Positions 54,189 to 63,826 of a DNA stretch of 64,000 nucleotides are shown here, piece by piece. The translations under genes and the position numbers were made by a program. Below the pieces are notes generated by a model. That model did not search any database. It had not been told where the DNA came from and saw only the letters and a list, made by a program, of their open reading frames with translations. The DNA is from Rhynchopus sp. YZ270_cl-10. Taxonomy: Eukaryota; Euglenozoa; Diplonemea; Diplonemida; Diplonemidae. The first letter of the stretch is position 1; each line of letters starts with the position of its first letter. The DNA lies in NCBI GenBank assembly GCA_964035575.1, contig OZ037878.1:248001-312000 (forward strand). The letters are read 5' to 3'.

Positions 54189-55559
54189 TCACGGCACCTT
54201 GAAAAGGTCGGAAAACCCTCTCCCCGCAGTCCGTGCCGTTTGCTCTATCGGGCTCCCCCCTTTCCCTATGTCTCCTGGAGAGAACAGAACTGTACCGTCG
54301 TCGCTTCCTATCACACTGAAGTCCACTGGGGTGGTATGGAGGTCTACAAGCGGGCTAAGGTCCACCTCACTGGGTTCTGACTGGGTCCAGGAGGGGTGGA
54401 AGAGGAGCGGGGTTTTTCTGTGCTTTTGTTCGGGAGAGTGCTGCTCTTCCCAGCAGACCCCGCAGTACTGTGTATTGGCCACCCCTTTCTTGCAGACCGA
54501 ACACAAGAACACCGCTATCGCATTGCAACAAACGTCACACCGTTTGATCCCATCTCCTCCCCCTCCCCCTTCCCCTTCACCTTCAGAAGCAAAGCTCTCA
54601 TCGTCGTATGGTGTGGGTGAAGAGGCCGCATTTTCAGTTTGAACAATCTGAGAGAAATCACACCAGACCTTTTCTTTCGATTCGAGAAGTGGGGTGGGGG
54701 AGAAATCCTCTATCTCTTCAACCCCTTCGGGGTTCTCTTCGGGTTCGATGCCAAGAATGTAGTTGGTGTGGAGTAGCTCGTCTGCTCGCATTCGATCGCG
54801 TGGAGTAGCTTTGAAGCAATTCACCATAAACTCTACCGCACCTTCAGACACATCCCCAGTAAACGACGGCGGAGCTTTCTTCGACGCAATGTAAAACATC
54901 GCGGCATGGATGTTTTGGTATTCATGATAAGGGTGTTTGCCGTACAGACATTCGTATAGAATACCCCCTGCAGCCCAGATGTCCACAGGAAGGCCATATT
55001 CCTCTCCATTAATAATCTCCGGTGCCATATACCAAGGGGTACCACAAATGCTTTTCAACCCCGAGCAAAGCGAAAAACACATCTGAATGTGTTTTGAGGT
55101 TCCAAAATCACCCAGTTTCGCGGTTCCGTCGCTGGTGAGAAGGACATTGTCAGCCTTCAAATCGCGATGGCAAATTGAGCGGCAATGAAGGTAATCGAGG
55201 CCGGACAGAACGTCTTTCATTATTTTTCTGCAAAGAGTGTTAGAGAGGGTTCCCATCGATCGGATTAAAACAGCAAGACTACCACCGGTGATGATTTCCA
55301 TGAAGATGTGGAGGGTCATGTCAGATCGTTTGGCTCCAATATATTTGACAATGTTTGGGTGGTCTAATTGGCGCATGAGGACAATCTCTGCAGTCGTTTC
55401 ATTCAAAGCTTTGGTAGGTGACTGTGCACCAGAGGAAGGGAAGGTGATCGATTTGACAGCAACCTGCTGGCCTGATTCGGCATCTACCCCAACGTGTACA
55501 GTTCCAAAGGCGCCACGTCCGATACACTTCTCCATGATATGGATCTGATCGATAAGCAT
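54189..55559 (-). CDS. STE-type protein kinase with C-terminal B-box zinc finger
   Basis: A 456-residue protein kinase without introns. Glycine loop GRGAFGTV (14-21), VAVK Lys36, a long beta3-alphaC insertion, CHRDLKADN with Asp133, DFG (151-153), a short activation segment with CGTPWYMAPE, and subdomain XI arginine (PRDRM). The kinase core resembles MAP3K/STE11 proteins (NPK1/MEKK-like), which phosphorylate serine/threonine, often on MAP2Ks. An acidic, glycine-rich linker (EGEGEGGGGGD) leads to a B-box-type zinc-binding domain (about 338-380: CDVC, CSVC, CGVC and histidines). MAP3K plus B-box is an unusual combination. The ATG at 55559 is used; a TTG six bases earlier is not needed. Confidence 0.93.
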   Translation of the reverse strand: MLIDQIHIMEKCIGRGAFGTVHVGVDAESGQQVAVKSITFPSSGAQSPTKALNETTAEIVLMRQLDHPNIVKYIGAKRSDMTLHIFMEIITGGSLAVLIRSMGTLSNTLCRKIMKDVLSGLDYLHCRSICHRDLKADNVLLTSDGTAKLGDFGTSKHIQMCFSLCSGLKSICGTPWYMAPEIINGEEYGLPVDIWAAGGILYECLYGKHPYHEYQNIHAAMFYIASKKAPPSFTGDVSEGAVEFMVNCFKATPRDRMRADELLHTNYILGIEPEENPEGVEEIEDFSPTPLLESKEKVWCDFSQIVQTENAASSPTPYDDESFASEGEGEGGGGGDGIKRCDVCCNAIAVFLCSVCKKGVANTQYCGVCWEEQHSPEQKHRKTPLLFHPSWTQSEPSEVDLSPLVDLHTTPVDFSVIGSDDGTVLFSPGDIGKGGSPIEQTARTAGRGFSDLFKVP

Positions 55560-55697
55560 TGTCAAATGTTAAATCAAAAACGCAAAGCAAAAAAAGGGGC
55601 AAAAAAACAAAAAGGAGGACAGAAAAATAAAAAGGGAATCGAAAGGTGGTGTGTAAATGATCTCTGCAGGGGGCGAGGAAATTTTTTTTTCTTGCCT

Positions 55698-55790
55698 TTG
55701 AAATTCAACAACCCTCTCGCGAACAGTGTACATTGGTACAATGTACCCAATCCATGCAGTCTTACATCCATTTTGTGGTTTGCATCTGAT
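55698..55790 (-). repeat. R1, shortened copy joined to R5
   Basis: R1 lacking most of the G/C-rich middle. On the plus strand it is followed by the R5 unit. Confidence 0.75.
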
Positions 55791-55870
55791 TTTTGTGCTA
55801 CTCCCGCTTCCATTCATCAGCCAGATGAATGGGGGTTGCGAACACACGGTAAATTCCGCCGATGTAGGGT
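55790..55870 (-). repeat. Repeat R5, copy 1
   Basis: About 80 bases shared with 61350-61445 (CCGCTTCCA, TCATCAGCCAGATGAA, GCGAACACA, GTAAATT, GGCCCGGTTGGG type). In both places it adjoins R1 on the same side, so R1+R5 may be one composite element of about 200 bases. Confidence 0.7.
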
Positions 55871-56206
55871 CCGGTTGGGTGAAAAAAAATGGTGGGTTCT
55901 GAAAAGGAGGATCAAAAGAATCGGGGTTTAAAAAAAACCTTCGTTATTTTTTTCTTTCACTTTGAGAAAAGCCCTCCACTATGCTAGACCCCCCTGACCC
56001 ACTCGCTACAACCCCCATTCTCCACAATACTCATCAAAGAGCCAGTGGTGGATTCACAATCGCGTGGCACAACCTTCATTTTGGTGGGTTATCCAATAGC
56101 TAGCCGAAACGCCTTTTTTTTTGTACTACCTCAACCCTAGGTTATTTCTTCAAAAGGATCGTTTCAGAGGTTGTGTGTTGCGATCCCCTCCCTCTCTAGT
56201 GGTTGT

Positions 56207-56290
56207 ATGATGATAATTACCCCCTCACAATACATAAAACACATCACAATACAGCTGTATGATGTATTATGAGGGGGTAATTATCATCAT
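56207..56290. repeat. 84-bp hairpin element
   Basis: Arms of 28-29 bases (GATGATAATTACCCCCTCA and its inverse) with one mismatch around a 26-base centre. It lies 28 bases beyond the TBC gene stop, and could be a miniature inverted-repeat element or a 3' UTR stem. Confidence 0.75.
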
Positions 56291-56317
56291 GCAGCCACAT
56301 CACCATCCTTCCCCCCC

Positions 56318-57656
56318 TCAGCTTTCTTCACTAAGAATAGCCGCAGTGAGGTGGGCGATCTCCGAGTTGGTGATTTTGAGTGAGTTTGCGACGCTAAGGA
56401 TGTCGGATATGTCTTTGTCCTCTTGCAGGGTTTTGAGGCTGTGCATTAAATCCTCCATTCCCATATTGAGCAGCGTCACTTCATCCATGATCAACAACGC
56501 CATGGCGACACGGAAAATCACTTTCCACCCTTCCACAAAAAACAAATCCCATACTGCCAACGCACGCCGTGTCGGTAACACATTTGCAAATAACGTCATA
56601 AACCATCGAGACGCAAAATACGACACGTTCACCATTTCAAACTCCAAATGCTGTGCAAGCCTTGGTGTAAACCTCTCCATGTATACCCCCAGAATGCGAA
56701 AACTTTGTTGTACCTTAGGAAACCCTGGTAAGTACATATCGCTAGCATTAAACCGCTCGCCCCTCATCAACGTTGCAAAGGCCCAGAAGGCATCTTCCTC
56801 TTTCATTTGACTGAGAAACGTTGCCGCAAGAAACCCCATGCCCTGGCAATACCCTATCCGTGGATCGTACACAGCATATGCATGAAGCAGACGGTACAAT
56901 GTCTGTTGGAAGTCATCCTCTAAAGACGCAGTTCGTTCAGAGAGAAACATCACATTGGTTGTAAAGGTCCGTGGCAAATCCCGTTTCGCAATCTCTCTTA
57001 ATTCTGGGTCCATTTCGCATGCAAGTAGACTCTGATATGTGTCCGGCTGTGATAGAGCAAGCTCTCGTGAACCTAACAGTAGTTGCCATGCAAATCCACG
57101 CAGTCCTTCGGGTATGCCATTCCGGACGCGGCGTTTCACCTTAGCGTATTCGTCCCCATAGCGGTCCCACTGTGACAGCATTTTAAGCCATTTGTCGAAT
57201 TTTTTGCTCTCCGCGTCGGCACGTTGTTGAGTCAAATGGTGCACCCCTTCAGGAGGGTTTGTCGCAGAGAGGGTGAACCCTGTTTGGAGGTGAGGTGTAG
57301 AGGTAAGAAAATTGGTATAAAAAAAAAGTTGAAATACAAAAAAAATCATGTAAACAGTGTACCTTTTGGTACAATGATGTGTGGGGTGCACCATGTAGTT
57401 CTACATCCATTTTATGGTTTACCTCTGAAAAATTTAAATATGAAGAGAAGAAATTCTTCATAATCATTGGTCATTTACACAACCAAAACCCCCTACATGC
57501 CTGGAAAGCGTGCACGCGTCGCGGATGTTTGTTCCAAAAAAATCTAAATTGAGAGTGGGGGAAAGGGAGGGAGCTGGAGGGCATACCGCTTTCATCTACA
57601 TAGGTGTGGTCCTTTCCAGAGGTGGTTGCAGTAGACCACGACGAGGTGGAGGACAT
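56318..57656 (-). CDS. TBC-domain Rab GTPase-activating protein
   Basis: Two exons, 57656-57587 and 57279-56318 (intron GTATGC...AACAG), join in frame to 343 residues. Exon 1 codes for a serine/threonine-rich start (MSSTSSWSTATTSGKDHTYV). The TBC domain fills most of the rest: GIPEGLRGFAWQLLLG, KRDLPRTF with the arginine finger (about 120), and GYCQGMGF with the glutamine finger (about 165), then SYFASRWFMTLF and VWDLFFVEGWKVIFR. Both catalytic residues are kept, so it should speed GTP hydrolysis by a Rab in membrane traffic. The intron carries an R1 repeat. Which Rab is served cannot be told from the sequence. Confidence 0.92.
57329..57430 (-). repeat. R1, copy in the TBC gene intron
   Basis: Makes up about a third of intron 57280-57586, same orientation as the gene. 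The second intronic R1 after MCM2. Confidence 0.75.
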
Positions 57657-57807
57657 GTTGTGGTCAAGAGGAAAAAGGGGACCCCACCCCCACTCCCTTC
57701 CTCCTTCCCTCACCTGGGCATTAAAAAGTCGGGGGGGGAGTGTGGGATATAAAAAAAAATCCTTTTTTTTTGCCCTTTTTTTTTGTTGCGCCACCCAAGG
57801 TTAGAAT

Positions 57808-58797
57808 CTAGGGGTTCGTATTTTCTGCTGTTGGCTTTGAACAAAAATCGGGGAGAGCGGAACGTTCTAGGGGAGGTATGGCGCGGCCGGCGCGAATCTT
57901 GTTGCGAAAGAGCGTTCTCATTGCGGGGCCACTGTCGAAGGCGACTTTGCAGGTGTCGAAGGCGGAGACACGGTTGCCCTGTTCCACGTAGCCACCTACC
58001 TCCAACGGGGTCACCCAATGGGCCACCTGCTCCACTGGATATGGTGGCGCCTCTTCTGTTGTCAAAAATCGATACGCAAACGGTTTGAACTCATCGCACA
58101 GTCCATATACTACCACACGCGGTGTAGCTCCCCCGGCAATCTCCTCCATGCACAACACCCTTTCCTCCTCCGCGTCTGGGTCCTCTTCCACAGGAACACT
58201 GTCGATAATAGCATCGTTCTGTGGAGGGGCAGGCGAGGCTTCGTCATTCAGGATATCAATATCAGCATCGGAGATATCGCTGGAGGAGATCGGAGTGTCA
58301 GAGTCATCAAAATCCCATCCACCGTCCAGTTGTCCTCCTCCTCCCCCCCCTTCTGTCCCCCATATTGCACCGAGAGGATTTCGAAGAATTTGGGTTTGTT
58401 CTGGTACTCTATTAGTGTTGTTATCATTGGGATCGGTTTGATAAAATCGGTGCGGATTGCTGGAAAGCAGTGCATCGGGGAAGCCCTGAGGACAGCGCGC
58501 CGCGGTTTTGGTAGGAAGCCCGCCTGCGAGGTTAACGTGTTGGAAGAACACTGCGTGTTGTGGAGGGGAACGCGGTGGTGGAGGTGGGGCCTGTTCTGCT
58601 GAAACGGACGCCATCCGGAGTGGCCCTTCATATCGGGTCCGCAGACGTTCCACCCAGGCCCCGCGAACTACCTTCCACAACTCCGCCACCTCTTCAGAAA
58701 CGTCGCTGTGGTCATGCAAAGGGGCCTGCAGCATGTCCACCAGCTGTGCCACCTTGTCCACAGTGTACTCAAACCGGCGTTGTACAGCAGTCTCCAT
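57808..58797 (-). CDS. Hypothetical acidic protein, 329 residues
   Basis: A single frame with coding-like composition. The N-terminal 60 residues look helical (VDKVAQLVDMLQAP, AELWKVVRGAWVERL). Low-complexity linkers follow (PPPPPR; GGGGGG), then an acidic middle (DISDADIDILNDEAS, EEDPDAEEER), then a C-terminal part that may be folded (RVVVYGLCDEFKPFAYRFL, PPYPVEQVAHWVTPLEVGGY). No membrane segment and no recognised family. It is the most upstream gene called in this window; the 5.2 kb beyond it is gene-free. Confidence 0.7.
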   Translation of the reverse strand: METAVQRRFEYTVDKVAQLVDMLQAPLHDHSDVSEEVAELWKVVRGAWVERLRTRYEGPLRMASVSAEQAPPPPPRSPPQHAVFFQHVNLAGGLPTKTAARCPQGFPDALLSSNPHRFYQTDPNDNNTNRVPEQTQILRNPLGAIWGTEGGGGGGQLDGGWDFDDSDTPISSSDISDADIDILNDEASPAPPQNDAIIDSVPVEEDPDAEEERVLCMEEIAGGATPRVVVYGLCDEFKPFAYRFLTTEEAPPYPVEQVAHWVTPLEVGGYVEQGNRVSAFDTCKVAFDSGPAMRTLFRNKIRAGRAIPPLERSALPDFCSKPTAENTNP

Positions 58798-59239
58798 TTT
58801 AAAGGAAGAGAAGAGAGAGAAAAGGAAAGAAAAGACTCAAGACTGTAAGATCATTTTTTTTGTTTCGTTTTATGACCTGAAAGGCTGAGGTTGTGGAGGA
58901 ATTGATTTGAAATCGAAAAAGGTGGATCGATGTGAGCCTTTTACGACCAACTCACTGTGGGGGGGAAAAAATCGGGGCCCGGGCCCCGACTTAGGGGTAT
59001 GGAAGGGGGTGGTAAAAGCATGCTTGGAAAAAATAAAATAAAAATTCCCCCTTTTTTTGTTTGTTGTATTGACAATCGCCCAACATCCCACCCTAGTGGG
59101 ATAAAAAAAAGGTTCTGAAAATATGTACTTTTTTTGTGTTGGAAGATTAAACGAGACTCACTTTTTAATGAATTTTTTTCTTTTCTTTTCATTGCTTTAT
59201 TTGCTTTCGTTCTTCGTTGCTGTTTTTTTTTTTTTTTTG

Positions 59240-59290
59240 AAAACTTGGTTGTATTAGTGTAGACACCCGAGGATGAACTCCACTATATTT
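59240..59290 (-). repeat. Hairpin repeat R2
   Basis: Typical R2 with an A run of about 18 bases at its gene-sense 3' end. The sequence beyond (ATCGACAAATCACCTCTCCG) resembles that beside the copy at 63548. Confidence 0.75.
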
Positions 59291-60067
59291 TTTTTTTTTG
59301 TAGTATCGACAAATCACCTCTCCGAAGACGGGATCTGACAAAATTCGCCCGAAAGGCTAAATGAATTTCAAAGGTATTGCAGAACATCCTCAACCCAATG
59401 AATTTTTTTTTTTTTTTTTTTTTGCTGTGTCGACAATCTCCTACCTTCTTTCTGTTCTTTTTCTTCTAAACTGTGTGGTAGCTTTCCGCAATTTTCAAGA
59501 GCGTTGTGATGAGAGGTGACAATAGCAAGGGGTTTTGTAGGGGTGTGTGTGTGTGTGTGTGTGGTACCATGCTGCCAACGTGTGCAGATGTTTCCGTTCT
59601 TGCAGCGAAGATCTGCCTTGCATCGCCCTAAGGCGTAAGCATATAGCAGACTCGCAAGCGGAGAGAGGAGACATGTGTAGAGATATATATGTGTGTTTGA
59701 TACAGTTGGACAAGTGATATTGGTAATCAAAAAAAAAGTCGCCAATTTGCGAAACCCCCCAAAATCCGCCATTTTTTGGTCACCAAGTTTCTTGTCCAAC
59801 TGTAATGCATAGGGGGGTAATTCGTAACGCAGAATATAACCCCAAATGTGTGTGTGTCAGATATCAGTTTATGGGTAATTCCTGTGCGAAATATTGCCTA
59901 TATATGGGGGTTTGGGAAGGTTAAGTTACCACTGTGTTTGATAACTAATAGGGATTCTTGCGCAGAATATGGCCCCAAAGACGTGTGTAGTGTGCATTAG
60001 AACTCAACTAGAAATAAATTCTTTTGAACGGAATACACCCGTGTGTGCACTTTGATAACAAAGTACA

Positions 60068-60185
60068 TAGAAAGTGCAAAACGCCTTACCAAACGCAGAT
60101 ACAGGTTCTCCGTGAACAAAAGAGAGAAGTTGAAAGTGCAAACACCTCACCGTTCATCGGCGGATGCAGACAGACTGGTTCTCTG
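60068..60185 (-). repeat. Two adjacent R4 hairpins
   Basis: 60068-60112 and 60123-60185, both in gene orientation. The second is the subtype with the CCG-ATGAA-CGG hairpin. Confidence 0.6.
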
Positions 60186-60507
60186 GGGAAAAAAAAAGCA
60201 AGAAAAGTTGATGAATATACCTCATGTGTGTCCACCCTTCGCCAACTACTAGAAAAAAAAAAATCAAAAAAATAGGAGGGTGAAGCTGGGGGTGTACATT
60301 TTCCCTTTCTGCCCCTTTCTTGATGAAGTTCCACAAAGACTCAAAACTGACAACGTTTTTTTTTATTTTTGTGTGGTCCACCATTTTCGGCGCAAATAAA
60401 AGAGAAATTTCACCGGCTGCGCCGTTTGCAAAAACTGAGCTGATGTCAGTCAAATACATGGCAGAATGCCTTCGAGAGAAAATATGATGAGTAAAAAATA
60501 TTTTTTT

Positions 60508-60565
60508 TTTGAAAACTTGGTTGCATTAGTGTATACATCCGAGGATGAACTCCACTACACAACTT
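60508..60565 (-). repeat. Hairpin repeat R2
   Basis: R2 with TGTATACATCCG in place of TGTAGACACCCG on the plus strand. An A run follows in gene sense. Confidence 0.7.
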
Positions 60566-60859
60566 TTTTTTTTTTGAAAGACAAGATGGAGTTTTGTCCA
60601 TCAGCGTTGTCTTCTGTCGTTATCTAAAAATATCTTCTTCATTTTTTTTGGGGGGGCTGGGGCTGGAGCTGGGGCGGGAATCTTAACGACTGAGTAGCAG
60701 CAGCGAATGGTTAAGTGCAACAAGACAACCTCATTCATAAACCTGAAAGAAATGTGTCTCTTTGCACTTTGAAAGAGGGTAACTACCCAGGTACCTTTTT
60801 TTTCGTAAAATGGTTTGGGGAGGGGAGAAATGGAGGGGAAGATGGGACATAAAAAAGAA

Positions 60860-60925
60860 AGTGAATCCGATAGCGCAAACGCCTCTGGGCCAGCAGGCAC
60901 TGAACACTCCGCGGGGTTATTGTCA
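60860..60925 (-). repeat. R4, two-hairpin form
   Basis: Includes the GAACACTCCGCGGGG part. Slightly diverged. Confidence 0.65.
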
Positions 60926-61164
60926 TATAACCCCACCGGAGTGTTGCATTTTTGGGAGTTCAAAGAAAAAAGTCACCTACGAAGCAGGCTGATTGACTCC
61001 CGATAGTTTTCGGCCGCCCTGGTATTTTGTGCTTCTCGTTTTTTCTTATTGAAAAAAAAGACACATTTGTGTGTTGAATTATGAATGATAAAACCTGTCA
61101 GATGTGGTAAAAATAGGGTGGGACTTTGAACGCCATATCCCTACCTACCACCTGACAAAAAAAA

Positions 61165-61237
61165 ATTGAAGTTGATAGTGCCAAACGCCTCTGGGACGCA
61201 GGGCACTGACACTCCGCGGGTTATCGAACCCCCAAAA
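61165..61237 (-). repeat. R4, type copy
   Basis: R4 in gene sense: a small hairpin GGGTT-CGAT-AACCC, then CGCGGAGTGT, then the main hairpin AGTGC, CT, GCGTC, CCAGA, GGCGT, TT, GCACT, then ATCAACTTC. Both hairpins are visible by eye. GGTTCGA recalls a tRNA B box, but no A box lies at the right place. About twelve copies occur in this window in one orientation. Confidence 0.75.
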
Positions 61238-61246
61238 AAACTTGAC

Positions 61247-61445
61247 TTTGAAATACAACAGCCCTCTCGTGAACAGTGTACCTTGGTGTACCGCGGGGTG
61301 GGACACCCCCAACCATGCATTCCTACCTTCCATTTCGTGGTTTACATCTGATATATGCGCTACTACCCGCTTCCACTCATCAGCCAGATGAAAGCGGATC
61401 GTTACGAACACAGGGTAAATTGGCCTGATGTAAGGCCCGGTTGGG
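61247..61445 (-). repeat. R1 joined to R5
   Basis: Full R1 (61247-61350) followed by R5 copy 2 (61350-61445), the best example of the composite unit. On the plus strand it lies immediately after the R4 type copy. Confidence 0.75.
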
Positions 61446-61973
61446 GGAAAATGCAATAAACCGTAGTTTTTCATCGCAATATATTCCGCACTGTAAATTA
61501 AAAAAAAACGAGAAGAGACGTGACAACAAACAAAGAAGTTCAGTGAAAGAAAGGTATGTAATGCATGCCTCCTTTCCCCATCCCAAAAACAAAAAAAAAC
61601 CAATAATCCGGAGTAAGTTGTTACGTAGTTAGACCCCACCAGAAAGCTAGGGAAAAATATTTTGCTTTTTTTTTGAATTTTTTATTAAAATCCGCGAGTG
61701 CACAGTGGGGTGATCATTCATATGGGGTGGAAAGGGAAGGCAGAACAAGGCAGGAGAGAGAACAAAACAGTCTCTCATTGCCAAAGAATGTTAAAAAAGA
61801 AAATATAAATTGGTGCCTGATAAGCACGCAGAGTCTTTTAAAAAAAGAAAAAAACAAGGTAAAAACGAAGATAATGGCTTTTGGTCAGGCCAACCTAAGC
61901 CTCACGTAGTCACCTTGAACAACACTCCTTCTGTAGGCTCTGTGATCGGCGTTTCGGGAAAAATAATTGTGTT

Positions 61974-62566
61974 AGGGAAGGCCCATTATTCCAATCCATG
62001 TTACAATGTTACTTGAAATGGGGTCCAAAACCCCCCCCCCCCCCCCCCCCCAACGAGCAAAAAAATTTTTGGGAATCACGGTTTCCCCCCTAAGTTACAG
62101 GGGGGGCCCTGTACAAAACCTAAGGGGGGGTCCGAAAAAATTTTCCCACCCACAAAAAATCAAAAAAAAAATTTTTTTTTTTTCCGATTCTCGGGAGACT
62201 GTGCGTGCTGTGATGGGGTCATTTTGCGCTGAGAAATGAGTTTTTTTGGCCTAAAATGCATGTGTCAGTTTTTAGGTGAAAATACACCCAAAACTGACAC
62301 ATGCATTTTAGGCCAAAAAAACTCATTTCTCAGCGCAAAATGACCCCATCACAGCACACACAGTCTCCCGAGAATCGGAAAAAAAAATTTTTTTTTTCGA
62401 TTTTTTGTGGGCAAAAATTGGTCAAAAAAAATTTCCGACCCCAATTTGTACCGTTGAAAAAAAAAATATTCCATCCTAAGTAACAAAATTCCCGCCCCCA
62501 GACCCCCCCCCCCCCCCCCCCCATTGTTACATTGTAACATGGATTGGAATAATGGGCCTTCCCTTA
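61974..62566. mobile_element. 593-bp palindromic foldback element
   Basis: Outer arms 61974-62011 and 62528-62566 are inverted copies (GGGAAGGCCCATTATTCCAA). The arms continue past opposed C runs to a centre near 62275-62285, where AAACTGACACATGCATTTTA and its inverse face each other across about 15 bases. At least 90 bases on each side of the centre match almost perfectly. No coding capacity. It may be a foldback transposon or a recently inverted duplication. Confidence 0.8.
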
Positions 62567-63547
62567 AGCGTATCGCAACCGTACTTTTTTTATTTTGCGA
62601 CACTGCACGAAGACAAATTATTTTTCATTCTACACTTGCATCACGTGAGAGTTTATAATGGAAGCCCTATTGCCAGTGTACCTTAGTGCGTGACCAGAAC
62701 ATTGGAAGGGGGGGTGGACCCATAACCATAGCTAGCCGGAAAAGAGAAAAAAAAAAAACGTTGGTGGAAAACAAATATAAGCTTTCTTCGTTGCTTCGCC
62801 GACCAGAATTATGATTCAATCCCAAAGAAATAGTTTCATGTACTAATCAAAGAAAATAAAGCACAAGGACATTCTAGAGATACATTGCAATCTTTTTTAT
62901 TTGTTCCAAAAGAAGTAAAAATGAAAATGCGGAACAAAACATTTCCGATGTACCGAGGAGTACAAACATCTCACAAAAAAGAAAATTAAACAGAAGAATC
63001 TTTGGAGGGAAATAGGAGAGGGGGCATAACACGATAGTAGGCACCATGGGGATATTGAGTAATGCCCAATAAAGACATCTCGAATACCCCCCGGTATCTT
63101 AGTTTTTATCGGCTGGAAAAGAGTAGTTGAAACGTGCTAAAACGGATCTCAGTCGAGATCATGCAAACTGGTGGGATGTGAGTGGGTACCGTAAGAGAAC
63201 GGAGGCGGAAAACAAAGTGAAGTTGATGTAGTCGCAATAACTAAGGTGAGGCAAAAAAAAAAACCCCCCCATCTTAGCTTTTCAAAATCCTAAAAACCCC
63301 CACCTTCAGTGATTGACCCCACCGTTGTGTATATCGCGACTGTAGTGCAAACGCCGTTGGAACACAGGCACTGGCAAAACAAAAAATCAGTTTTCTTCCT
63401 TTTTAAAGTAGGTATAAAGTAGGGCAAATTCAGCAGTAAGCCTGGTAGCGTGGTAGCCTTTCCCTTTTTTTATTTGAAAAATTGTTGTAGTGTAGTTGCC
63501 TCGGTTGTGTTGCCACAGTTGTGCAATCTCCACTGTCTGTATTTTGG

Positions 63548-63595
63548 AAAACTTTGCTGTATTAGTGTAGACACCGGAGGATGAGCTCCATCCCC
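63548..63595 (-). repeat. Hairpin repeat R2
   Basis: R2 with GATGAGCTCCATCC in place of GATGAACTCCACTA on the plus strand, so the outer stem is weakened. Confidence 0.65.
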
Positions 63596-63745
63596 CTTTT
63601 TTTTGCTTCTACAAACACCCTTACCCTGAGAGGTAGGTTGATATGCGCAAAATGTCGCCCGAAGGCATTTTTAGAATAATGTGACGTAGGCTTAACAGAC
63701 CTAAGACAATAGAATTTTTTTTTTTTTGCATTGATAGACAAAAAG

Positions 63746-63826
63746 AGAAGTTGAAAAGGTGCAAAACACCTCACCGTTCATCGGACGCAGTCATTGGTTT
63801 TCCGCGGGTTATCGAACCCCAGAGAG
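63746..63826 (-). repeat. R4, second subtype with both hairpins
   Basis: Combines the GGGTT-CGAT-AACCC hairpin with the CCG-ATGAA-CGG type main part, linking the two R4 subtypes. Confidence 0.65.

Larger units (their letters stand above)
55560..56317. other. Spacer with R1/R5 and a hairpin element
   Basis: Holds R1 (55698-55790), the adjoining R5 unit (55790-55870) and an 84-bp hairpin (56207-56290) near the TBC gene stop. No gene seen. Confidence 0.6.
58798..61971. other. Gene-free repeat-rich stretch
   Basis: AT-rich with homopolymers and a (GT)n run near 59546-59563. It holds R2 (59240-59290, 60508-60565), R4 (60068-60112, 60123-60185, 60860-60925, 61165-61237), R1 (61247-61350), R5 (61350-61445) and an R3 remnant near 61880-61915. 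No gene seen. Confidence 0.65.

Noticed and set aside
57280-57394. N-terminal extension of the TBC protein through the R1 repeat
   Set aside because: The extension would be translated repeat and T-rich intron. A CAG acceptor at 57280-57282 and an upstream exon give a sensible N-terminus.
61222-61237. tRNA gene suggested by GGTTCGA in R4
   Set aside because: No A box, acceptor stem or anticodon arm could be built around it. It is part of a repeated hairpin.
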